A stretch of 64,000 nt of DNA from Spirochaetia bacterium (GCA_900769985.1 CAAGIS010000154.1:1-64000), one strand, 5' to 3'. Shown: positions 52,525 through 61,545, counted from the first letter of the stretch. Notes: a model not told the origin generated them from the letters alone. Program-made: numbers and translations.

Positions 52525-53844
52525 ATGGTTTTAGATTTTTCAAATATTTTTGTTTTAATTTATGTTATCGGAAAAGTTTTTACTTTTGCATTAAATAACA
52601 TTCTGGAATACATTGACTATTCTTTCAGAAAAAGAAACGGCGGCACACTCCCTAAAAAATTGCAGGAAATCGAAACTGCCCGCACAGTTTTTGACAAAGA
52701 CAAACTCAAAAAAATTTCAGATTATGAAAACGAAAAATATTTTCTGTGGATTCCAAAATGTACCGCAGGATTTATCCTTACGATGGTGTTAGTCCTTTTC
52801 GGCTTTTACCCGTGGCTTTTTTCTGCAATCGGAAATTTCAGCTGGATTAACGAATGCGGTTTTCTGCACGTTTTTTTCTTTTTGATTTTATCAGGCATTC
52901 CGTCTTCAATCGCTGAACTTCCATTCAGCATTTACAAAGAATTTAAAATCGAAAAAAAATACGGCTTCAGCAATATGAGTTTTAAACTCTGGCTCATCGA
53001 CCAGTTAAAGTCATTTTTAGTTTCGCTAGTTTTCAGTTTCATTTTGATTTTTGCAATCGTATTCCTGCTGAATAAATTTCCGTCATTCTGGTGGCTTCTC
53101 CTTGCTGCCGTAATGATTGCGTTCAGTTTTATAATGATGATTGTCTATCCAAAATTCATCGCACCGATTTTCAATAAATTCTCTCCGCTCGAAGATGGTG
53201 AACTTAAACAAAAAATTCATACCCTGCTTAAAAAAACAGGATTTATCTCAAGCGGAATTTTCGTAATGGACGCATCAAAACGGAGCAACCACTCAAACGC
53301 ATATTTTTCAGGCTTCGGAAAAACAAAACGCATTGTCCTGTACGACACGCTGATGAAACAGCTTTCCGATGACGAGCTCCTTGCAGTCTTGGGTCACGAA
53401 CTCGGACACTACAAATTAAAGCACATCGTAAAACGACTCGTCGTTCTTCTTCCGATGGAATTTATCGTTATGTTCATTTTATTTTTGCTTGCACAAAATG
53501 TTTCGCTTTACAATTCATTCGGCTTTAATTTTATAAACGCAGGCAACATCACAAATTACCAGATTCTCGGACTTATGCTTTCTTCAATGCTTTACGAAGC
53601 TGTAACGATTATTATCTCGCCGCTGTCTGCAATTTCAAGCCGCCGTCAGGAATATCAGGCAGACAAATTTTCTTCCCAAGTCTGCGGCACTCCTGACAAT
53701 CTGATTACTGCATTAATTAAATTGAACAGTGAAAACCTCTCAGAACTTTTACCGCCGAAAATCTATTCGTTCTTCATGTACAGTCATCCGACTTTAATCG
53801 AACGCATCGAAGCCCTGCAAAAAACAAAGGAATCAAAAAAATGA
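52525..53844 (+). CDS. Ste24/HtpX-type membrane metalloprotease (M48, CAAX protease-like)
   Basis: 439 residues, about seven membrane segments. The zinc site is GHELGHYKLKH (HExxH, about residues 291-297) with third ligand Glu in SRRQEYQADKFSS. N-terminal PKKLQEIETARTVFDKDKLKKISDYENEKYFLW is typical of Ste24p rather than HtpX. Prenyl-CAAX substrates are unlikely in bacteria; known relatives clear faulty membrane proteins. Its stop overlaps the OmpA gene by ATGA, so the two are translated together, suggesting a shared envelope role. Confidence 0.92.
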   Translation: MVLDFSNIFVLIYVIGKVFTFALNNILEYIDYSFRKRNGGTLPKKLQEIETARTVFDKDKLKKISDYENEKYFLWIPKCTAGFILTMVLVLFGFYPWLFSAIGNFSWINECGFLHVFFFLILSGIPSSIAELPFSIYKEFKIEKKYGFSNMSFKLWLIDQLKSFLVSLVFSFILIFAIVFLLNKFPSFWWLLLAAVMIAFSFIMMIVYPKFIAPIFNKFSPLEDGELKQKIHTLLKKTGFISSGIFVMDASKRSNHSNAYFSGFGKTKRIVLYDTLMKQLSDDELLAVLGHELGHYKLKHIVKRLVVLLPMEFIVMFILFLLAQNVSLYNSFGFNFINAGNITNYQILGLMLSSMLYEAVTIIISPLSAISSRRQEYQADKFSSQVCGTPDNLITALIKLNSENLSELLPPKIYSFFMYSHPTLIERIEALQKTKESKK

Positions 53845-55334
53845 AAAAAATTTTTTTTATAATCTCTGCAATTTTTATTTTCTCAAATTTTTCTTTATCA
53901 GTTCATGCAGGAGAATTTGATTCCGTAAAAAATCAGGCTGAACATAACAATACCGGCAATGAAGTTTTTATAAATTACACCGGCGGAAAAAACTACACCT
54001 ACATAGAACGAACAGATTTGCGCCGCTATGACAACGGAAAATACACTGGTCTTGTAAGCCGCGAAGTCCGTTCTTTTATAATCCAGACTGACGAAGATTC
54101 AAACGGCGTTTTTTACGACGGAAGTTTTTTTGTAGACGAAGGAACAAAACGGGCCGCCGTTTCTGTATTTGCAGAAATCTCAGATTCAATTGAATCATCT
54201 TTTAAAATCCTCAACGACGGAACTATCGTTATGATAAAAGACAACGGCTATCCGACGTTCCGCAGTTTTCCGTCTTACCCTAAAAAAAATATCGCACCGG
54301 GAACAAAATGGCAGGCAAAAGCAATTCGCTGTGCAGACCCGTTAAACAAAGGCATTGTAACAAAAATTCCATTTTACGTTGAATACACTTATTCAGGCGA
54401 ACAGGAATGGAACGGCGAAACAGTTTTTCTCGTAACTGCAAGATGGGCAACACGATACGGTGCAAAATTTTTCATAGACTTTGGAGGCGACAAAGATTTA
54501 GTTGAAGCACAAGGCAGCCATTCTGCAACAATTTACATAAGCAAAAAAACAGGAGCCGCAATCGTAATACGCGATTCAGTCGACGAAACTTTTACTTACA
54601 GTGACGGAAACAAAATTTCGTTCAAAGGAACGATAAACCTTTTTACAAAATATCCGCCGACAATAAATCAGGAAAAACTTCTTCCTGTAATTCAGCGTGT
54701 TGCAAAATTATCTGACGAACAAATCGAACAGATTGCAAAACCTGTAAACGAATCCAAAAATATTGCACCTGATTTTAAAACTAGCACCGAGCCTGACATC
54801 ACTTCAAAACCACAGGTCGCTTCCGCAGATTTAAAACGCAACACGACTTCTGCAAACTCTAAACCTGACGTCACGCCTTCAAGTTCAAAACCATCACTCA
54901 GCAGTAAAACAAAAAACAAGGCATCTGACACAACCGCGCCGTCTGAGTCCGACAACTCTGCAACAAAAATCGACGTTGAAAAAACTTCACTCGGCATAAA
55001 ACTTACACTGCCTAATTTACAATTCAAGCCGGACTCAAAAGAACTTCTGCCAAGCGAACGCCGCCGCCTCGAACAGATTGCAGAAATCCTTTCACAGACA
55101 GACGACGCAATGCTCCTCGTCGAAGGTCACTCCGCATCAACTGGAAACAAAACAGGCGAACTTGAACTTTCAAAAGAGCGCGCCGCTGTAATTGCAAAAG
55201 AACTTTCCAACCGCGGCATAGACTCTTCTCGCTTCATACTAAAAGGTTGCGGAAGCGACAGACCTATTGCAGATAATACTACAAAAGAAGGAATGGCAAA
55301 AAATCGCCGTGTAGAAATTACAATTTTGGAATAG
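53841..55334 (+). CDS. OmpA-family outer-membrane/periplasmic protein
   Basis: 497 residues. Signal peptide 1-24 (SVHA). Residues about 30-290 form a beta-rich domain found in treponemal OmpA proteins (NYTYIERTDLRRYDNGKYTGLVSREVRSFI, then FFIDFGGDKDLVEAQGSHSATIYIS). A Ser/Thr/Lys/Pro-rich linker (305-370) precedes the OmpA C-terminal peptidoglycan-binding domain (LQFKPDSKELLPSERRRLEQIAEIL, VEGHSASTGNKTGELELSKERAAVIAKELSNRGI, GCGSDRPIADNTTKEGMAKNRRVEI). The Asp/Arg (mDAP-contact) pair is present in this domain as in typical OmpA. Overlaps the protease gene by 4 bp. Confidence 0.9.
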   Translation: MKKIFFIISAIFIFSNFSLSVHAGEFDSVKNQAEHNNTGNEVFINYTGGKNYTYIERTDLRRYDNGKYTGLVSREVRSFIIQTDEDSNGVFYDGSFFVDEGTKRAAVSVFAEISDSIESSFKILNDGTIVMIKDNGYPTFRSFPSYPKKNIAPGTKWQAKAIRCADPLNKGIVTKIPFYVEYTYSGEQEWNGETVFLVTARWATRYGAKFFIDFGGDKDLVEAQGSHSATIYISKKTGAAIVIRDSVDETFTYSDGNKISFKGTINLFTKYPPTINQEKLLPVIQRVAKLSDEQIEQIAKPVNESKNIAPDFKTSTEPDITSKPQVASADLKRNTTSANSKPDVTPSSSKPSLSSKTKNKASDTTAPSESDNSATKIDVEKTSLGIKLTLPNLQFKPDSKELLPSERRRLEQIAEILSQTDDAMLLVEGHSASTGNKTGELELSKERAAVIAKELSNRGIDSSRFILKGCGSDRPIADNTTKEGMAKNRRVEITILE

Positions 55335-55354
55335 CTTGTTAAGGAAACTTTTTC

Positions 55355-55942
55355 ATGAACAAAAACGAACGCAAAGACATCACAATCCGCCTTGCAAAAA
55401 AAGACGATGCAAAATATCTGCTTGACATATATTCGTACTATGTACAGAACACTGCAATTACTTTTGAACTTGAAACACCCTCTGTCAGAGAATTTAAAAA
55501 CCGCATAAAGCAGACTTTAAAAATTTTTCCGTACATCGTTGCAGAACTGAATGGAAAAATAACAGGCTATGCTTATGCAAGTCATTTTAAAAAACGCGCT
55601 GCTTATGACCGAGACGTTGAAACTTCAATTTATGTTCACAAGGATTTTAAACATTGCGGCATCGGAAAAAAACTTCTTTTAAAACTTGAAGAACTTTTAA
55701 AATCGCAGAATATTTTAAACATATACGCTGTCATTGCTGCGCCGGAACAAGAAGATGAATACTTAAATTTTGACAGCATAAAATTTCATACAAAAATGGG
55801 CTACACTCAATCTGCAGAATACAAAACATGTGGCTTCAAATTTAACAAATGGTATTCTGTTGTTACAATGCAAAAATTTCTAGGCGAACACAATTCAAAT
55901 CCTGCACCTGTCATTTTGTGGAATAACAAAAAAGAGTTCTAA
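55355..55942 (+). CDS. GNAT N-acetyltransferase, phosphinothricin-acetyltransferase-like
   Basis: 195 residues. Acetyl-CoA loop HCGIGKKLLLKLEE (the RxxGxG/A type with Gln/Arg replaced by His-Cys), and ETSIYVHKDFKHCGIG is the family core. N-terminal ITIRLAKKDDAKYLLDIYSYYVQNTAITFELETPS and AYASHFKKRAAYDRDVETSIYV match the Pat/Bar family (phosphinothricin or methionine-derivative acetylation). Real substrate is unknown. Its 3' end overlaps the convergent MCP-like gene by 4 bp. Confidence 0.88.
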   Translation: MNKNERKDITIRLAKKDDAKYLLDIYSYYVQNTAITFELETPSVREFKNRIKQTLKIFPYIVAELNGKITGYAYASHFKKRAAYDRDVETSIYVHKDFKHCGIGKKLLLKLEELLKSQNILNIYAVIAAPEQEDEYLNFDSIKFHTKMGYTQSAEYKTCGFKFNKWYSVVTMQKFLGEHNSNPAPVILWNNKKEF

Positions 55943-56937
55943 TAATTTTCTTCGATTATTACAGACCATTCTTTTCCAGGATACGAATTATACCCGGAAG
56001 TTTTTGCAAAACCAGTAATGATTTTTTTTCTGCCAATATGATTTCCAAAACAAAAACCATACTTTGTGCCGTTTTTAATTTCCAAAAAAGCATCAGTAGA
56101 ATGAACGTTCATTTTCAAAATTTCGTCCCGCTTAGTTGAACCAATTACAATGCCATCTTTGTTTACAAGCCTTATGCTGCTTGTCTTTGCAATCTTTGCC
56201 CTGTCAATAATATCAAGGACAAACTTCCAGTTAAAGCGAGTAGAAATTACGCCGACGATATTATAATCAGAATCAAGCACAGGACTTGAATAAGTCATAA
56301 CATAATTGTCAATCGTTTTTGAAAAATACATATCTGTATAAAACGGAGCACCGGTGCGCATAACTTCTGCAAACCAGTCCTTGTCAGAAAAATCAGTTCC
56401 TGCAAGATTATTTCTCACGCCACAAGTAATCACCTTTCCTGAAACATCAGTCAAAATAATGTCATAGTAAACTTCGTAAATTTTTACAAGGTGAGAAAGA
56501 GTTGCCTGCGCGCGCCTGCAATTTTCTGCATCAGGATTTTTGCATGCTTCAATAATTTTTCCGAACGTTGCCCAAGCTTGAACATCACAGTAACGCTCAA
56601 AAAGATTTCTGTCAATTTTATCTATCGTATCAAAGGCGACGTCCGCAGTCCTTATCCCAATCAAGTCATTCATCTGTTTTTCGATTTCATCAACTACAGA
56701 ATTACAGGCATCGTTTACAGCCTTGTTGTTCTCGGAGATTTTTCTGATTTCCTGCGAAATTATGTGAAAGCCTTTTCCGGCGTTACCGGCGCGCGCTGCT
56801 TCAATCGAAGAGTTAAAAGAAAGAATCCTGATGTTCTGACTTTGGTTTTCAATTTCTTTAAGTGAATTACGCAACATTCCGTAATCACTCAAAAGCTTGT
56901 TGAATACGATTCCAAGTTCTGCAATGCCTTCAGCCAT
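55939..56937 (-). CDS. Soluble MCP-hairpin protein with C-terminal Cache domain
   Basis: 332 residues, no membrane segment and no signal peptide. Residues 30-72 hold a shortened chemoreceptor hairpin (ILSFNSSIEAARAGNAGKGFHIISQEIRKIS; normally NLLALNAAIEAARAGE-GRGFAVVA-EVR). Residues about 110-325 are a Cache/PAS-like sensor (RNLFERYCDVQAWATFGK, ITCGVRNNLAGTDFSDKDWFAEV, YSSPVLDSDYNIVGVISTRFNWKFV). Order is inverted relative to usual receptors, where sensor precedes signalling tip. The start is well set by GAGGAG. It may bind CheA/CheW as a cytoplasmic receptor. It could also be a decayed receptor, but the SD favours a real gene. Confidence 0.8.
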   Translation of the reverse strand: MAEGIAELGIVFNKLLSDYGMLRNSLKEIENQSQNIRILSFNSSIEAARAGNAGKGFHIISQEIRKISENNKAVNDACNSVVDEIEKQMNDLIGIRTADVAFDTIDKIDRNLFERYCDVQAWATFGKIIEACKNPDAENCRRAQATLSHLVKIYEVYYDIILTDVSGKVITCGVRNNLAGTDFSDKDWFAEVMRTGAPFYTDMYFSKTIDNYVMTYSSPVLDSDYNIVGVISTRFNWKFVLDIIDRAKIAKTSSIRLVNKDGIVIGSTKRDEILKMNVHSTDAFLEIKNGTKYGFCFGNHIGRKKIITGFAKTSGYNSYPGKEWSVIIEENY

Positions 56938-57038
56938 AAAAAACTCCTCAATCTGATTTTTTTTTCAACATAAGCATCAGATTCCATAAATCACAAAACT
57001 TCTCTCCACACACATTCCACACACATATCTCAAAAACA

Positions 57039-57078
57039 AAAAAAGTCCTAAATACAAAAATGTACTTAGGACTTCATT
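57039..57078. terminator. Hairpin with A/T tracts upstream of the MCP-Cache gene
   Basis: AAAGTCCTAA (57044-57053) pairs with TTAGGACTT (57065-57073), A7 on the left. It would be a terminator for minus-strand transcription, yet no minus-strand gene lies to its right until past the tRNA-Ile. It may mark the end of a lost gene or attenuate the MCP gene. Confidence 0.55.
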
Positions 57079-57186
57079 GCCGATGAAAAAATATTACTTG
57101 TTTATCATACGAGTGTCAATGCTTTTTAGTTTTTTGTTTTTCTATATAAATTGATTATATCTCTTTTTTTGCAGTACAATGTAAGT

Positions 57187-58179
57187 ATGAAAGAGAATTC
57201 TTCAAATCAAAAAAATCGTGCCGGACGAAACAGAACACTGACACTACAGCAAGATGAAATTCCTGAACTAAAAAATCAGATTTTAACAATTGAAAAAATC
57301 AACTCAAGCGGAATAGATTTTTCTGACAAAGTTCAGCTTGAAAATTTAGTTACTGACAAAATCATCAACTGCGATATTTTTGACGGATTAAAATTTATTC
57401 CTGATGAATTTGCAGATTTAGTCATCATCGACCCGCCTTATAATCTTACAAAAAATTTTAACGGAATGACGTTTAATGCAACTTCCGATTACAATTATGA
57501 TAAATATCTTGAAAGCTGGTTTTTTCTTGTATGCAAAAAACTTAAAAAAAACGGTTCTCTTTATATATGCGGCGATTGGAAATGCACTTCAAGCCTTCAG
57601 CGCGTAATCGAAAAGGAACTCACGATTTTAAACAGAATTACCTGGCAGCGCGAAAAAGGACGAGGCGCCAAGCAGAATTGGAAAAACTCAATGGAAGACA
57701 TCTGGTTCGCCGTAAAAAATCCGCATGATTATTATTTTGATGTCGAGTCAGTAAAATTGAAACGCCGTGTTCTCGCCCCTTACAAACAAAACGGAATTCC
57801 AAAAGACTGGGACGAAAACGAAGACGGCAAATTCCGTTTAACTTATCCGTCAAATTTCTGGGACGACATAAGCGTTCCTTTTTGGTCAATGCCCGAGAAC
57901 ACAGACCACCCGACACAAAAGCCGGAAAAACTCTACGCAAAATTAATTCTCGCATCATCAAGAGAACAGGGAATCGTTTTTGACCCCTTTGTCGGCAGCG
58001 GAACAGCAAGCGTTACTGCAAAAAAATTGAACAGGCATTTCTGCGGAATTGAACTTAACGAAGAATATTCACTTCTGGCACAAAAGCGCATCAATCTTGC
58101 AGACAGCAATAAATCAATTCAAGGTTACAGCGACGGAGTTTTTTACGAAAGAAATTCATTCCAGCAGCAAGGAAAATAA
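57187..58179 (+). CDS. Solitary DNA adenine (or N4-cytosine) methyltransferase, beta class
   Basis: 330 residues. Catalytic motif IV is DPPYNLTKNFNG, and SAM motif I FDPFVGSGTASVTAKKL comes later near the C-terminus: this order marks the beta class of amino-methyltransferases. RAGRNRTLTLQQDEIPELK at the N-terminus and KLKRRVLAPYKQNGIPKDW, TYPSNFWDDISVPFWSMPENTDHPTQKPEKL are subfamily traits. No restriction enzyme is beside it, so it looks solitary and may regulate rather than protect. Start ATG has a poor SD; an upstream ATG at 57151 lacks family sequence. DPPY is compatible with N6-adenine. Confidence 0.88.
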   Translation: MKENSSNQKNRAGRNRTLTLQQDEIPELKNQILTIEKINSSGIDFSDKVQLENLVTDKIINCDIFDGLKFIPDEFADLVIIDPPYNLTKNFNGMTFNATSDYNYDKYLESWFFLVCKKLKKNGSLYICGDWKCTSSLQRVIEKELTILNRITWQREKGRGAKQNWKNSMEDIWFAVKNPHDYYFDVESVKLKRRVLAPYKQNGIPKDWDENEDGKFRLTYPSNFWDDISVPFWSMPENTDHPTQKPEKLYAKLILASSREQGIVFDPFVGSGTASVTAKKLNRHFCGIELNEEYSLLAQKRINLADSNKSIQGYSDGVFYERNSFQQQGK

Positions 58180-58184
58180 ATTTA

Positions 58185-58457
58185 ATGAAAAAAATCAGAC
58201 AGCAGCTTCGTTTTACAGGACATGTTCAGGGTGTTGGCTTTCGCTATACAGCGTATCATCTTGCACAAAACATCGGCATTACAGGCTGGGTTTATAACGA
58301 TTACGACGGTTCTGTTTTAATGCAGGCGCAGGGAACAAAAGAGCAGATTTCTTCTCTGACTAATTCTCTGGAGAACGGAACATTCATTCAGATTGACAAT
58401 ATCGAACGCACAGAAATTCCCGTTGACCTTACAGAACGCACATTTAAGATAAGATAA
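58185..58457 (+). CDS. acyP: Acylphosphatase
   Basis: 90 residues, typical. Hydrolyses acyl phosphates such as acetyl phosphate or 1,3-bisphosphoglycerate. LRFTGHVQGVGFRYTAYHLAQNIGITGWVYNDYDGSVLMQAQG contains the catalytic Arg in GFRY and the Asn in WVYNDYDG. Only 5 bp after the methyltransferase gene, so in one operon, with no evident functional link. Confidence 0.95.
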   Translation: MKKIRQQLRFTGHVQGVGFRYTAYHLAQNIGITGWVYNDYDGSVLMQAQGTKEQISSLTNSLENGTFIQIDNIERTEIPVDLTERTFKIR

Positions 58458-58534
58458 AAAACATTTCTGTCAGCAAAACAATGACTTTGTAAAACGATAA
58501 AAGATAAAAATCTTTTTTTTCGTGCTCGTGCACG

Positions 58535-58563
58535 TTGACACTCATATATTTTTCCCATATACT
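58535..58563 (+). promoter_or_regulatory. Consensus promoter of the GH43 gene
   Basis: TTGACA (58535-58540) and TATACT (58558-58563) with 17-bp spacing, near-perfect. Directly upstream GTGCTCGTGCAC (58523-58534) is a short palindrome that could be an operator. Confidence 0.75.
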
Positions 58564-58648
58564 CTCCTTAGTCTGAAATTCTTCTGCCTCGAAGATTCCA
58601 GCCAATTTCATCGCCGCTGATAATGCGGTGTTTTATCAGGGAGAAACT

Positions 58649-59626
58649 ATGTCAAGCATAGAAAAAAAACCTTTAGTTACAGATTTATACACGGCAGATC
58701 CGTCAGCGCACGCATTCAACGGAAAAATCTACATCTATCCGTCACACGACCGGGATATTGACGTTGAAAACAACGACAACGGCGATCAATACGATATGAC
58801 AGACTACCACGTTTACGAAATGGACGATGAAAACACACTGCCACGTGACTGCGGTGTTGCCCTCGATTTAAGAGACATCCCATGGGCATCAAAACAAGTC
58901 TGGGCGCCAGATTGTGCAGAAAAAGACGGCAAGTATTATTTCTTCTTCCCGGCTCGCGACAAGGACGGCTTTTTCAGAATCGGAGTTGCAACAGGAGACT
59001 CTCCAAGAGGACCATTTAAAGCTGAACCCGATTATATCCCGGGCACATTCAGCATTGACCCGTGCATTTTTGAAGACACAGATAAAAACTATTATCTCAC
59101 ATTTGGCGGAATTTGGGGTGGCCAACTCGATAAATACAGAAACAATATCTACGACGAAAAAAACGCAGAACCAACAGGCAGCACTCCTGCAGTATGTCCA
59201 AAAATCGCCAGAATGAACTCCGATTTAAAAACACTCTCAGAAGAACCCCGCGACCTTGTAATTACAGATGAAACAGGCAGCCCGCTCACAGGCGGTGACC
59301 ATGACAGGCGCTATTTTGAAGACCCATGGCTTTTCAAAAAAGACGGCACATATTATTTTACTTATTCAACAGGCGATACTCACTTTTTAAACTGGGCAAC
59401 TTCCAAAAACGTTTATGGTCCGTATACATTCGGCGGAAAAATCCTTACCCCTGTTTTAGGCTGGACAACCCACCACTCAATTTTAGAGTTCAACGGAAAA
59501 TGGTATTTATTCTATCACGACTGCGAACTTTCTGGCGGAATAAATCAAAAACGCAATGTCAAATTCCGGGAATTAAAGTTTGACGACAAAGGCGCAATCA
59601 TCACGATGGACGGTCTTGAAAAATAG
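58649..59626 (+). CDS. Glycoside hydrolase family 43 (xylosidase/arabinofuranosidase type), cytoplasmic
   Basis: 325 residues, five-bladed propeller family, start chosen at the ATG 5 nt after CAGGGAG. Catalytic triad visible: base Asp in YTADPSAH, pKa Asp in SIDPCIFED, acid Glu in YFEDPWLFKKDGTYYFTYSTGDTHF. No signal peptide, so it would act on imported xylo- or arabino-oligosaccharides. Near relatives of the FExPW form are known beta-xylosidases/bifunctional enzymes; specificity is inferred. Strong promoter and terminator on both sides: an independent, probably well-expressed gene. Confidence 0.9.
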   Translation: MSSIEKKPLVTDLYTADPSAHAFNGKIYIYPSHDRDIDVENNDNGDQYDMTDYHVYEMDDENTLPRDCGVALDLRDIPWASKQVWAPDCAEKDGKYYFFFPARDKDGFFRIGVATGDSPRGPFKAEPDYIPGTFSIDPCIFEDTDKNYYLTFGGIWGGQLDKYRNNIYDEKNAEPTGSTPAVCPKIARMNSDLKTLSEEPRDLVITDETGSPLTGGDHDRRYFEDPWLFKKDGTYYFTYSTGDTHFLNWATSKNVYGPYTFGGKILTPVLGWTTHHSILEFNGKWYLFYHDCELSGGINQKRNVKFRELKFDDKGAIITMDGLEK

Positions 59627-59650
59627 TCACGAGCCAATAAGTCAAAAAAA

Positions 59651-59685
59651 AAGACATTCAGTTTTTTTCTGAATGTCTTTTTTTT
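59651..59685 (+). terminator. Terminator of the GH43 gene
   Basis: AAGACATTCAG (59651-59661) pairs with CTGAATGTCTT (59669-59679), then T8. Confidence 0.92.
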
Positions 59686-59757
59686 GGGCCATCTAAGATT
59701 TGAACTTAGGACCAAAGGATTATGAGTCCTCTGCTCTAACCGCTGAGCTAATGGCCC
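59685..59757 (-). tRNA. tRNA with CAT anticodon, likely tRNA-Ile2 (lysidine-modified)
   Basis: 73 nt on the minus strand. Acceptor GGGCCAT (59757-59751) with ATGGCCC (59692-59686), discriminator A; anticodon loop CTCATAA, anticodon CAT. D-arm AGCTCAGCGGTTAGAGC and variable loop TTTGGTC match E. coli tRNA-Ile2 closely, favouring Ile over elongator Met; certainty would need identity elements. No CCA encoded. Promoter TTGACT (59803-59798)/TATATT (59779-59774), 18 bp apart. Confidence 0.85.
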
Positions 59758-59773
59758 GCTTTTGATAGGGAAT

Positions 59774-59803
59774 AATATACCATAGAATACTTTGTTTAGT
59801 CAA
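59774..59803 (-). promoter_or_regulatory. Promoter of the tRNA(CAT) gene
   Basis: On the minus strand TTGACT and TATATT separated by 18 bp, ending 16 bp before the tRNA. Confidence 0.65.
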
Positions 59804-59840
59804 TATGGCAACGGATGCTCTAATCACCTGCAATAATGCG

Positions 59841-59870
59841 TAATCGCTTCAAGTGTTAATCAGCACTTCC
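59841..59870 (-). repeat. GGAA/CTGA-type dispersed element, copy 6
   Basis: On the minus strand the stop TAA of the DUF4143 ATPase is followed immediately by GGAAGTGCTGATTAACAC then TTGAAGCGATTAC, same junction as at ilvB (33717). Confidence 0.75.
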
Positions 59871-61235
59871 TTAAATCTTTGACTTATCCTGATTTTCATA
59901 ATGCGTTTGATTATAACTGTTCAAATATTTTTTAAGCATAAAGCAGCAAAAATAAGGGAATGTATAAAACTTACCATTAAATCCGATGTTTTTTTTGCAT
60001 AGTTTTATTCCGTAATGAATATCAGCATATTTATCTTTTTCAATCAGATTACAAAGTGATTTTGTGGCATTGTCACTTGCCTTGACTTCAACAGGAATCA
60101 ACCCTCTCATATCCCTGACAAAAAAATCCATCTCCAAAGTTGATTTTTCATTCTTATAATAGTAAAGAGCGTATCCCTGTTTTACAAAAGCATCAGCGAT
60201 TATGTTTTCGTAAATTGCGCCTTTGTAAGTATTAAAGTTTCTATTCTGCCTGAAATCAGCCTGTGCTTCTTCATCGAGAGAAGCAATCAAAAGCCCTGTA
60301 TCGCGCCAATAAATCTTATAATCATTTGGTTTATAATTTCCTCTAAGAGGAAGTTCCGTACTTTCAAGACAATAGCAGATATTAATAATTCCGGCATCAT
60401 TAAGCCAGTCTATTGTTCCAATATATTCACGGTTTCTGGCTCCTGGTGCAAGTTTTGTAATCTGGTAACGCTTGTTTTCTTTTGCAAGAAAAACAGAAAT
60501 ATGATTATAAACACTCTTAAGTTTCGCCTTATCAAGACCGAATTCGTATTTTGTAATGTCGTCTTCGTAAGATTTTAAAATTTGCCGCTGCTCTTGCAAT
60601 GTGCCTGAATAATTTTTATTAGTTATGAACATATCTACAACTTTCGGCATTCCTCCAAGAGTTACATATTCCATAAAATTATCCATCCAGACTTTGTATT
60701 CAAGTTCACCAAAAGGAGTCTGATTTATCATGTGTTCCAGAATGCTGTCTATCTGTTTCTGCTTATAACCTTTAGCCCAGAGGAATTCTTCAAAATCCAG
60801 AGAATACATTTCATAATCAGTTTTATAACCTACACTAACAGAAGTAATTTGATTGTAATTTATGCCAAAAAGTGAACCAGAACAGATTACATCATATCTG
60901 CCATCTATCTTGAAAAACTTAAGGCTCGTAGTGCAGTCAGGAAAAGCCTGAATCTCATCAAAAAGAATCAATGTTTCATTTGGAATAAAATTCCATTCCG
61001 GCTTTAAAAGAGTGATTTCCTTTATTATATTTTCAGGTGAATATCCATTTTTAAAAATAGTTTTAAAATACGGCTCTGTAATAAAATTGATTTCGATATA
61101 GTTCTTATATGACTTTGCAAAATTCCTTATAGAAAAGGTTTTGCCAATTTGTCTGGCACCCTTTATTACAAGAGGAAGCCTGTCTGGATTGTTTTTCCAC
61201 TGAATCAAATAATCATCTACTTTTCGCCTAAGCAT
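59871..61235 (-). CDS. AAA ATPase with DUF4143 C-terminal domain
   Basis: 454 residues from ATG at 61235 (MLRRKVDDYLIQWKNNPDRLPLVIKGARQIGKT, the usual family start). Walker A GARQIGKT, Walker B LILFDEIQA, sensor-like CSGSLFGI, then the DUF4143 region (NRKRYQITKLAPGARNREY, YWRDTGLLIASL, GAIYENIIADAFVKQGYALYYYKNEKSTLEMDFFVRDMRGLIPVEVKAS). The last has the D-x12-E-x-K layout (DFF, EVK) of a PD-(D/E)XK nuclease-like fold. Frequent in gut bacteria; biological role unknown, sometimes proposed in mobile or defence context. No SD for this start; an earlier ATG (61274) is possible. Confidence 0.88.
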   Translation of the reverse strand: MLRRKVDDYLIQWKNNPDRLPLVIKGARQIGKTFSIRNFAKSYKNYIEINFITEPYFKTIFKNGYSPENIIKEITLLKPEWNFIPNETLILFDEIQAFPDCTTSLKFFKIDGRYDVICSGSLFGINYNQITSVSVGYKTDYEMYSLDFEEFLWAKGYKQKQIDSILEHMINQTPFGELEYKVWMDNFMEYVTLGGMPKVVDMFITNKNYSGTLQEQRQILKSYEDDITKYEFGLDKAKLKSVYNHISVFLAKENKRYQITKLAPGARNREYIGTIDWLNDAGIINICYCLESTELPLRGNYKPNDYKIYWRDTGLLIASLDEEAQADFRQNRNFNTYKGAIYENIIADAFVKQGYALYYYKNEKSTLEMDFFVRDMRGLIPVEVKASDNATKSLCNLIEKDKYADIHYGIKLCKKNIGFNGKFYTFPYFCCFMLKKYLNSYNQTHYENQDKSKI

Positions 61236-61430
61236 AATGATATTATAAACCTTACTATCACATTTTTTCAGCATTTTTATAGGCAAAAATCACATTTTTC
61301 CTGAGATTTTCGGAACTTTTTTCACATTTTTCCCAAAATACATCTTTCAACACAAACTTGTCCAGTTTTCCAAGAATACTCCCAGGAACTGAACCGTATT
61401 TTGATTTTGAATAAATTACGCATTTTGATA

Positions 61431-61460
61431 TTGACACAAATTCCAGTTTTATATTATACT
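61431..61460 (+). promoter_or_regulatory. Promoter of the tRNA-Gln/tRNA-Glu pair
   Basis: TTGACA (61431-61436) and TATACT (61455-61460) 18 bp apart, 12 bp before tRNA-Gln. Upstream (61236-61430) nothing coding is seen. Confidence 0.75.
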
Positions 61461-61472
61461 AAATACATACAT

Positions 61473-61543
61473 TCCCCGATTGTGTAATGGTAGCACCTCA
61501 GATTCTGGTTCTGATTGTGGGGGTTCGAATCCTCCTTGGGGAA
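61473..61543 (+). tRNA. tRNA-Gln (CTG)
   Basis: 71 nt. Acceptor TCCCCGA (61473-61479) with TTGGGGA (61536-61542), discriminator A; anticodon stem TCAGA/TCTGA, loop TTCTGGT gives CTG. T arm GGGGG-TTCGAAT-CCTCC. U1-A72 weak first pair is a Gln identity feature in E. coli. No CCA encoded. Confidence 0.92.
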
Positions 61544-61545
61544 CT

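Noticed and set aside
57151..57186. Upstream ATG of the DNA methyltransferase
   Set aside because: The extra 12 residues are hydrophobic and unlike the family; ATG at 57187 gives the conserved start.
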